Assembly: GCA_048013815.1 (NCBI GenBank)
Contig: CM106586.1
Span: forward strand, 7,998,001 to 8,062,000
Source of the DNA: Setoptus koraiensis
Lineage: Eukaryota; Arthropoda
Length of the DNA stretch: 64,000 bases
Direction: 5' to 3'
Part shown: positions 55,178-64,000 of the stretch, piece after piece
How positions within the stretch are numbered: position 1 is the first letter of the stretch
Layout: the number at the start of each line of letters is the position of its first letter
Position numbers and translations under genes: made by a program
Notes under the pieces: generated by a model
The model's input: the letters and a program-made list of their open reading frames with translations, nothing else
Databases searched by the model: none
What the model was told of the DNA's origin: nothing

Positions 55178-57621
55178 GTTTCGCTCTGTCGGCCCCTGTC
55201 GGCCGAATCGTCAATTTCCGTCGGGCCGAATTGGCGCTAAAATTGAGCGCTGAAATCGTCCGACACAACTGACCGAATCAAGCGGATCGGTCAGACCGAT
55301 CGATCGAGACAAGACGCTAATTGGCGTGTCATAATTACTGTAATTACAATAATCGCTCCTCTCGTTCTGCTGCCTCCCATTACGGCGCAATTGCAATATT
55401 GCGCCGCACTAAATGTCTGGATATTATTAGACTGGTCGTACCCATTAATTACGTTGGCGGCCGCGTTGGCGGCGCCGTGGACGTCGGCGCACTCACCGGC
55501 CCGCACTACTTCTACTGACCAGTGACTACTACCGACCAGTGACCACTGCCGACCAGTGACTACTGCTGACCAGTGACTACTGCTGACCAGTGGTCAGTGC
55601 TGGCGCAAGCGACCGGGCACAAGCGACCGAGCGCAAGCAAGCGAGCGCAAGCGAGTGCCAATCAACTGGCCCGATAACTAAACTTATTGAGACCATTGGC
55701 TTATTGTCGGACTATCGGGAATGCGCAAACACATTGGGTGTTGATTGGTGGAGCTTGCAATAAAGATAAATCGGAATAAAGATTGGCAATAGTGAGCGGT
55801 GGTTGGTCAACGACTCAAATGAATTCACTCAAATTATTCCTTGTTGTTTGTTAGTTATTTGTTTGGCTGGCCTGTATTGGTGCCAGCACACCAGCGCATT
55901 GCATAACAATAATGGCGTTGTAATCAGCTTGCATTGCAAACAAAACACACTTCAAGTCAGCGCTGACCTGGCTCGTTGCGAGTCAATTGTTGTCCGATCG
56001 GCCAACAGCAACAACGGCGCCAACAACAACAACAGCAACAACAATCATAAATTGATCATCATCAATTGTTTTGTTTTTAACTAACCAACTCTCGACTAAC
56101 CTACTTCGCCGTTGCCCCCTCACTGCCCTCTCGAGCGCACTCTCTACGCCATGCTCTCTAGTTTGCTCACCAGTATGGTCTATTTTATCTCTGCCTGTAG
56201 CCCGGCGCGGCGCGATGACGCAATCACAGAAGATGACGCAATCGGCGCGAACGAGCGACGCAATAGCCGCGAACGAGCGACGCAATCGCCGCGAACGAGC
56301 GACGCAATCGCCGCGAACGAGCGACCAAGCCCGAGAAACGCCATCCATTCTCTGTTGCCTTGTTTTATCGGTTCGTCCGCGCGCTGCCGTCGTTGTTGTC
56401 GCTGATGCCGCTGTTGTTGTTGTTGCCGCTGTTGTTGTCGTTGTTGTCGTTGTTGTTGTTGTTGCCGCTGGAAGAGGCGCTGGTGGCGCCAATCAATTAG
56501 CCACAGTTCGTACGGGCAGCGCAACAAAGCAGCCAGTTACTCTTATCGTCTCATCGTCGTCATGAGCCGCGTCTCTTTGTCTCATTCTGCGGCTCGCCGA
56601 TTGTCCGAGCGACGCAATCCCGCGCCGAGCTCGCGATGCGACAGGTGCAATCGCGCTGCCGGCCAGCGATTTATATGGGCCTGGCCGGGCACAGGCTGGC
56701 GGGGGACACTGCGCATAGATTTGCAGTTTTGCGGGCTCGACAGTGCGCTCTCGCTCGCAAACAACCGCCGCAGTCGCCGCAGTCGCCGAGGAATTCAGAG
56801 GAATCGCTCCTCCTTCGAGCGCTTCATCGAGCGCTTCATCGAGCGCTTCTCCGAGCGCTTCTCCGAGCTCTCGCCGGCGGTTCGCTCGCATTCTTCGGCG
56901 CCCGGTCTCGCCGAGAATGGCGACTGGCCGGCCGACTTTTTACTCGGCGAGCGCTGTTTGTTGTGGCCTTTTGTTGTTGCCTTTTGTCGTTTTGGCTGGC
57001 CCATCGACGATTGAACTCGCTCAATAATGATGATAAGCGCTCGCTCGCACAAAGCGCCAGTCGGCCAGCCGACGCCGAGATATGAACTAATAAATAATCG
57101 CCGGCAACAACAACAACAACGACGCCAACTACAGCGACGGCTAATGATGATGATGATACTCATTAACGCAAAATTTGTTCCCCTCTCAATTGTTGTCGGC
57201 CGGCGGACGGTCGGGCCGGCCGCGGCTGTTTGACTCGGTCCGGCTGGCCCTATTCCGGCCAGAAACAATGTGCCAGAAACTCTGTTGTATCGCCTCTGTT
57301 GTGTTGGCTCCGTTGGCTCTGCAAGTGCGCAGATTGCAAGACGTTGCAAGGGATTTAATAGATGAATTGTTGAATGCTGTTGGCGGCCATCTTCTCCGTA
57401 GTGGCAAGTGGACAAGTGATCAACCACTTGCCACCAGTCGCACACAACAACAGCAACAACAACAGCAACAACAACATTGCGTAATATTAACATTGCGTAA
57501 TATTAACGTTGCCCAACAACATTGCTCAACAAGCGCACAGTTGAGCCGAGCAATGTTGCATCATCACTTGTTGCGTGTTTGCGCTAACGGTTCAACAACG
57601 GCACACACCAACAACACACAC

Positions 57622-57661
57622 ACTTGACTACTTGACCACTTGACCACTTGACCACTTGACA
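57622..57661 (+). repeat. 10-base tandem repeat
   Basis: Four copies of ACTTGACCAC/ACTTGACTAC, followed by a short CA run. Confidence 0.9.
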
Positions 57662-58194
57662 CACACACAGCACTGAAGTAGTGAAGAGTGTACCTGTTGT
57701 CGGACATTGTCGGCCCGCAACGAGCCGGCCAGACGAACAGGAAGCCCGGCGATAACGACACAATGGGCACCAACGTCGCTTGTCGGGCTCAATTAGCAAC
57801 CAGTTTTGCCTGGCATCTCACCCTGGCGGCCGAGCGCCGCATGACAAGCCAGCCTCATGCCAAAACTCATCTGTTATGCGTTATCACACTGCCTACAAGC
57901 CATGTCTGGAGGTCAGCTGATGATTATGTACAGGCTAGATTATATAACATTACATAACGTTAAACATTAACAATTGTAAGTAACAACACATGCAATGGTG
58001 TGCTACATGCAACGGGCTGTTCGTCGCACTTGTTGGCCGGCACGCACATTCGGCTGGCCGCCAATCGTCATTTGCCGTTCACGCTCGGGCCGCGCGGGCC
58101 GCCCAGGCCCACCCGACCGCTGTAGGCCCCCTTCCAGCCCTAAAGTAGACTACCGATGTACCGATGGGTGCAAATCTGCCAATGTCTTTGGGGG

Positions 58195-58375
58195 TAACTG
58201 CCGAAAGGCCCAACTTCACAAGGCCGAACTTCACAAGGCCGAACTTCACAAGGCCGAATGATCAAAACGCCGATATCATAAGGCCGAAAATTATAACGCC
58301 GAGATTGAGATGGCCGAGCTTCTTATGGCCGAAATGTTAAAAAGCCGAGAGCTTGAATGGCCGACATCTTGATGA
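58195..58375 (+). repeat. Degenerate GGCCGAA-type tandem array
   Basis: About a dozen units of roughly 15-17 bases, each keeping GGCCGA or a close variant (AAGGCCGAACTTCAC is the cleanest). The left units are nearly identical and the right ones progressively drift, as expected from growth at one end. Confidence 0.88.
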
Positions 58376-59685
58376 GATAATGTTGAAATGATCAAGAGAA
58401 TCGTCTCGTGAGATGAATCTCGAGACTTGATTGGAAAAAAATACTTTCATCTATCTTTTGTACTTCTGATTATTCACGCGCTCGAATATCTCAATCTAGA
58501 TATGTGTTCACATTCATTCAGTCACATTTGAACATCATTAGCATCACTGCAACTACTGATTCAATATTCACTTGAATACACCGATATAAATTCTTAAACC
58601 ATTTACTATCATGGAAAGTTCCATTGATAATAATACTGGTTTGGTAATCTCTCTTTCATGAGAGCGATGCTTCTCATGAAAGAGAAGTTATTATTTCGAA
58701 AACAAATAAAGGCCGACCTTAGTCGATGATTACGGATTCGAATTGGATAAGAAATTGAATAATGAAACAAACACTCATTACTGTAAATGTTGTGAGTATA
58801 GAACAAAAGGCTGCCTTAGACGCTTGATCGCTAACTTGATAGGAGCAAATCATATATTTATCCGATTTAGTATCGACGGCTGGAGATATCGACAATGCAC
58901 ACATGGCAGACTGGACCGACCCGATAACTGACCACATAACCGACGGCCTGCCGGCCAGTCAAACCGGGAGTTTGCATCATAAATGAAAATTAGCGATCCC
59001 AATTAGATGCTGGCCGCTCAAATTGGGCCCGACACGGCAAGAGGCAAATTCGGCAAGAGGCAGCGATGGACTTTGGATAACTTTGTCGAGATTGTCGCAC
59101 GTCGAGCCTGAGTGCCGTCGGGCCGTCGGGTTTTTGGGGCGGCAGCAGCAACCACAGCAACTACAACGGCAACCACAACGGCGTTGTTGGCCACTGTCGG
59201 CCGTTGTTGGCTGGTGTAAATTAGAATTGGCACACAAACAAAGCGCCGGCAGTGTGCGTGCCGACGCAAGAGTCGCAATGAAAGGAGAGTTTTTATCCGA
59301 TTCTCTCACTGCGAAATCACCGCTGGCCGTCGTAACGTGGTGGTCGCTCCTTTGTCAGTGCCAACACTCAGCCGGCCAAATTGATTAGATTTGGTCGTAT
59401 CAATCAAGCGACTACCGCGCCGGCCGGCCGGCCGGCCATCGTGCCGAGCTATTATCAGCCGGCTAACTTGATAAGTTGCATCTCTCTCTTTCATGACTTG
59501 AATGGCGAATGGCGAATGGCGAGCGGCCAACGGCCAGCGCTGGCCGCAATCGCCGGCAAACGCTCGAATGGCGAATGAGATTATTATTATTATGAGAAAG
59601 TAAAAAGCTTAGGCTTAGTGGCAGGGTTATGGTCGCTTTATGCGCTCGCCCGGCTAGTTATCGGCGGCCATTGTCGGCCGTGTCT

Positions 59686-59743
59686 GTGGCGAGACTCTCA
59701 AGTGGCGAGACTCTCAAGTGGCGAGACTCTCAAGTGGCGAGAA
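59686..59743 (+). repeat. 16-base tandem repeat
   Basis: About 3.6 perfect copies of GTGGCGAGACTCTCAA. Confidence 0.95.
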
Positions 59744-60614
59744 CCGTTCTCAGCGAGCTTGTTTGCTGCTCGTTACGTCATACTTGTTGCCTTGTGTCTT
59801 TATTTTATTGGGCTCAGCGGCCGTGCGCGCTGTGCAACCATTAACTCGCCTTATTAATGGCCGGCCGGCCGGCCCAGCCACTGGCGACCTAATGAACGAA
59901 TATAAACAGTCCCTGCCAACGATAATTGTCTGCGCACAAATCTCATCTGCATATCTGCGTCCGATCTGCACAGTTCGCGCATTGTTTCAGCCGGCCGGGC
60001 GAGTGGGGCCGCGCGGCACAGCCCCGCACCGGGCGCACAACATCGGTTACATGATACCGGATAAACGAGCGCATAAGCGAGCGGATAAACGAGCGCACAG
60101 CACGAACGAAAGAGCGCGCAAACGAGAGGGGAGCGCTGTGAGAAATCGCGTTTATGCAAATTAATCAGCCTTGGCGGACAAACTCTGGCGAGACACACTC
60201 ACATTGGCATTCACATGTATACTATCGCATGTTGTATACGTCACCCCTTTGGCCGGCATGATGAATCATGATCACGACCGTGAACATTCATCAGGCCTCC
60301 ATGGCGTGCGATGGCAGCAACATCATTAGAGTTGTAAATTATTCAGTTGGCTCCATGAGATCCAGTTGTCCTATTGCATGTCGGCCGGCCAGTTTGTGTG
60401 AGTCCGCCCGTTGGCCGGCGCTCGCTTGCTCGCTTGTCCGCTCTCGGGCTCTCGGCCGGCCGCTTCGGGGGCTTCGAACGGCCGCCGCCGCGTCATATCG
60501 GCACCGGTCTAAATTATTCATCGTTCTTCAGCATCTATTTAATTATCCAAATTGATTTAGAGAGCGCAGCACTTGAGCGCCGTCCCGCAACAAGTGCCGC
60601 TCGCCCATGCCTCC

Positions 60615-60782
60615 CGACTCCCGCACCGAGACTCCCGAGCCGCGACTCCCGCACCGAGACTCCCGAGCCGCGACTCCCGCACCGAGACTCCCGAGCCGCG
60701 ACTCCCGCACCGAGACTCCCGAGCCGCGACTCCCGCACCGAGACTCCCGAGCCGCGACTCCCGCACTGAGACTCGGACTGCG
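60615..60782 (+). repeat. 28-base minisatellite
   Basis: Six copies of a 28-base unit beginning CGACTCCCGCACCGAGAC. The period is not a multiple of three, so the Arg/Pro-rich open frames seen in all registers are not coding. The sharp identity suggests recent expansion. Confidence 0.95.
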
Positions 60783-61048
60783 AGTCGCGGCTGCGCCGAC
60801 GATCGCGACCGCGTCGACGGGCTCGGCCGCATCCACGGTCGTGTCTCGCCGGCCGAGCGCCGCCCGATTAATTATAAACTATAAATCATAAATTATCCGA
60901 GAGGCGGCCGATCTGGCCGGCGAGCTGCCCTCCGCTCGCCACTGTCGACGCTCGATTGTCGACCCTCGATTCTCGACGCTCGACGCTCGGCTCTCGACGC
61001 TCAAAGCTCGATTCTCGACCCTCGACGAGCGCACAGTTCGCAACTTAC

Positions 61049-64000
61049 CTGGTCGTAAACGTCGGCCGGCGCCGAGTAGGTGAGCGGCCGGTCGTGGCCC
61101 GGCGCCGACGAGCCCGACTGCGCTCGGCGGCTCAGCGTCAGACTATTAATTTTGTTCTCCATTAATCGTTTTGTTAGATTTTCAACACTGTACGGATTGT
61201 TGGGTATGACGGCGCTGGTTGTATTCCACTTGGAGTGCTCCAATTCGCCAATGGCGCTCATTAGTATGCGGTTCGGCTCTTGCTGTTGCTGTTGTTGTTG
61301 CTGCTGCTGATGCTGTTGCGATGGTTGTTGAGACGGTTGTTGCTGGTGGGCCGGCTCGGGCCGGCGCTGCGACCAAGTGCGCAACAGGAACGGCTCGCCC
61401 GTCTGCTCGGCCTCTGGCGACAACTCCTGAAAGTTGCCCGCCGGTTTGAGCGGAAACTGGCCGTGAATTATGTTGCCATTGAGCGCAAATTTGTCTCGCT
61501 GGCACTGCTGTCTCGCCAGAGTGGAATTGTCTTGCGCAATGTGTCTCAATTGTTTCTTGGACAGCTCGTTGCACGAGTTGGCCGGCTGGGCGCGTTGCTG
61601 TCGGCGCTTCCGGTCGCTCACAAATTGCTCACTGTTGTTGTTGTCGCTGTTGTTGTTGTTGTCGCTGTTGTTGTTGTCGACGAAATTCAGCTCAAACGTG
61701 CACCAGCTCTGGCCAAAACGGTTATAGACGCAGCAGTGATACACGCCGCAATCCGTATCACAATTGACGTCGCGCATTTCCATAATGCACGCGTCTCTGT
61801 CGCGCACGAACCTGAGCCGCTGGTCGTGCGACGCCACCACATCAAACTGGGCGCAACACTGCACCGGCACCCGGTGCCACACCTGGCCGCAAGGTGGCGC
61901 GTCGGTTGTCGCTGGCGCTTGTAGTCGCAGCAACTTGTCGCCCATTATGAGCGGCCTGTCGCCCTTGAACCATTGTATAAACAGCGGCAATTGGCCAATG
62001 ATGCGACAATAGAATTGAATAATGGGCAAGTGTCTATTGTGCAGATTGGCGCCAACGGGCCTGACGTCGAAGCGGGCCGCGAGCCGGCTGTTTGCTGCTT
62101 GCTGGCCGCCACTATTGCGCAACAGCAACCTGTCGCTGTCATTAGCCGGCTCATTATATCGGCCGCCATTATATGTGTCGTTGTATCGGTTGTTGCGCCT
62201 GTTGTTGTGTGCGCCGGCCCGGTCGCCATGACGACGCTCGCCGGAGCGTAACCCCTCATTATCCCCTGCGCCCGATAATGATTTGTCGCTGTCGTTGTTG
62301 CCGCTGTTGTTGCTGTTGTTGCGGTTGTTGCTGTTGTTGTTGCTGCTGCCGCCGCTGTGGTTGTTGTTGCTGTGGTTGTGGCTGTTGTTGTGGCTGTTGT
62401 TGGCCTTTGTGGCCGCTGTCGCGACCACCACCTGTTTGCTGGCGCTCGTATCCGCGTCTTGCCGGCGGCCGGCGTGATCCGCCGAGCCCGCGCCCGCTTG
62501 GCAAGCTCGGCCCTGACACTGCAACTGACAGTGACAACTAAACTCTTGCAAATGGTCTGAGCGGCCGCTCACCGATTTGCAAGTTGCATCATCGTGGCCG
62601 GCAGCAGCAAATTTGCATATTTGCTGCTGCTGGCCGCTGTTGTTGGCAGCGGCAAAATTTGCAAAACAAACAGCCGGCTGGCCGTCGCTTGACAAGTGGC
62701 CATTAAATTGGCCACAATTGTCGTGACCGTGCGACAACTGACTCAAATCAATAGCAACATGCTCAAATAGGCGCTCAAATATTCTCTTGATTACGTCATG
62801 CGGCGCTCGCTCGCCGGCATCGTTATCGTTGGCCTTGCTGGCCTTGTTGGCCAGCTCGCTGTCACTGTCCAGTGGCGAGCCGGTCAGCTGTTGCTGTTGT
62901 CGTTGTTGCTGTTGTTGTTGTTGTCGTTGTTGTTGCTGTTGTTGTTGTTGTCGTTTCTGTTGTTGCTGCTGTTGTTTGTTTTGTTTTGTGTCGCTGTGTT
63001 TGGCAAGCCAGACGCATATCAGTCGGTGTAGCTGCGAGCCGTTCACCTCGACCGTGTGGCCCGCAAACAGATCAACTGGTTGCATTGCGTCATATCGTAT
63101 GCGAGTGACAAGCGCACCTTTTTGTCCTGTCTGTCTTGGCATCTTGTCTTGGCCGCTGGCCGCGTGGCGTCGCCCGCGTCGCGCTTCACCTGTCGCCGCC
63201 CGCTGACCCGAACGACAATGGTCGGCGTCGTTGTCGTCGTCGTCGTCGCTTGTGGCCAGCAAATATCGCACCGGATCGTGTTTGTCGCGACAGTCTCGAC
63301 TGCACTCGTCAGGCCAGAGATAATTCAAAACCTGCTCGTGTTCGTCTGTGTTGCGCTCGACGGCGCGCTGCCGCGAGCACATTTTGCACGTGCTGGTGTC
63401 GCTCAGCAGCGCGTCCACGTACGAATTCTGTTTGGCCAGTTGATTCACGTACACGTGGTGCAGGTAGCCGGTGAGCAGTTGCACCAGTTGGTCGAGCTGG
63501 TCGCTGTCGGCGTTTGCGCTTTTGTGGGCGCCGCTGGCGCGCAACTGGCCCTCGTAGTGGCGCCGTAATTGTTTGTGGCGCGTCAACAGGTCGCGATAGT
63601 AATGCGCAGCGGACAGCCACTTGGAGTCGCGTCGGTGCTTCAGGCAAACGGCCTCGCTCGTTGCGTCATACTCGGCCGTTGCGCCACGAGTTGAGGCTGC
63701 GTCACACGTGGCGCGCGCCGACGGACAGGTGATCTTGAGGGGCGCGTAGCGGTCGTAAATGAGCGTCGCGTAGGTGCACTTGTCGGCGCCGCTGTCGTGC
63801 CGCTGCTCGTGCTGCGCGTGCTGCTCGTGCTGCGCGACCGGACGCGACTGGAACAGCCAGTTGTCGTGCCAACTGCAGCCGTTTCCGGTCCAGTTGTTTG
63901 CTCTGTCGGCTCCGGCAGGGGCGCCCGTGTCGGCAATGGCACGCGCATAGGAATAGGTGAGAAATGCGAAGCCTCTGGCGCAGTCGTGCAACGACGACGA
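61049..64000 (-). CDS. Large exon of an I-set Ig-domain protein (partial, 5' end outside window)
   Basis: Open from the right edge to a consensus splice donor (CAG|GTAAGT) at 61049, about 984 codons in phase 0; no start is visible, and the frame continues past the edge. Most of the protein is low-complexity (Gln tract at about 62880-62990, Asn/Ser/His stretches). One clear I-set immunoglobulin domain lies at about 61675-62040: FYCRIIGQLPLFIQWFKGDRPLI, then DACIMEMRDVNCDTDCGVYHCCVYNRFGQSW, with the B-strand Cys, C-strand Trp and D-x-G-x-Y-x-C motif. No signal peptide or membrane segment is seen in this exon. Single I-set domains in long disordered proteins are common in intracellular muscle and actin-scaffold proteins (palladin type), but I cannot name the family. 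The next exon is downstream on the minus strand, possibly 52516-53880. Confidence 0.78.

Larger units (their letters stand above)
55178..61048. other. Long non-coding, minisatellite-rich stretch
   Basis: No gene supported. GC-rich, with many chance open frames. It contains GCGAACGAGCGACGCAATC repeats near 56240-56320, CTTGACCA repeats at 57622-57661, a degenerate AAGGCCGAACTTCAC array at 58195-58375, 16-base repeats at 59686-59743, a 28-base array at 60615-60782 and CTCGACGCTCGATT-type repeats at 60945-61030. If the two flanking minus-strand exons are one gene, this is part of its large intron. Confidence 0.55.

Noticed and set aside
56795-57493. 232-codon minus-strand frame
   Set aside because: Repeat-derived KRSEKRS and KRSMKRS stretches and no domain; typical chance frame of this GC-rich tract.
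60374-60891. Arg/Pro-rich frames over the 28-base minisatellite
   Set aside because: The period is not divisible by three and all registers are open, so the frames reflect the repeat.
1-64000. Bacterial-type features: operons, CRISPR arrays, Shine-Dalgarno sites
   Set aside because: Spliced genes, TATA boxes and cuticle proteins make this animal nuclear DNA; no spaced direct repeats of CRISPR type were seen.

Overview
The window looks like nuclear DNA of an arthropod. It holds two cuticle proteins with the Rebers-Riddiford chitin-binding domain, compact genes with GT-AG introns (about 90-250 bp where both ends are clear), many genes read as one long exon, TATA boxes ahead of small secreted-protein genes, and long non-coding stretches full of CAA/CAG, GA and GGCC-type simple repeats. 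A chelicerate, perhaps a mite, is my guess; the sequence does not settle it.

Layout. 1-10.6 kb: an array of three BTB/Kelch-family genes on the + strand (tail of one at the left edge, one complete at 3043-6813, one at 8158-10140), interrupted by a 500-N assembly gap. The middle gene is the main discovery: its first ~590 codons are a flavivirus NS5-like RNA-dependent RNA polymerase, read without interruption into a BTB-BACK-Kelch protein. The third gene carries only the polymerase C-terminal (thumb) part, joined directly to BACK-Kelch. 11.3-12.5 kb: a serine protease homologue without the catalytic His and Ser. 16.2-22.3 kb: a giant low-complexity RR cuticle protein. 23.9 kb: a small secreted protein. 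29.7-31.2 kb: a second RR cuticle protein whose first coding exon is just the ATG. 33.1 kb: a cysteine-rich secreted peptide, beside decayed duplicates of the surrounding non-coding DNA.

38.2-45.8 kb is a dense housekeeping block: a two-repeat filamin-type protein (five exons, one of 13 nt), delta-aminolevulinate dehydratase (haem pathway, with unusual insertions), a LENG8/SAC3-GANP protein convergent with it and overlapping it by 33 coding bases, and a GTPBP1/2-type GTPase. 45.8-52.5 kb is mostly repeat-rich non-coding DNA. 52.5-64 kb holds, on the minus strand, a large exon of an Ig-domain protein running off the right edge and a second low-complexity exon that may belong to the same gene; a small secreted PYQ-repeat gene lies between them on the + strand.

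The genes do not form one pathway. The array at the left end is the part that deserves attention: an old viral polymerase apparently captured into a host family that normally supplies Cul3 ubiquitin-ligase adaptors, and then duplicated.
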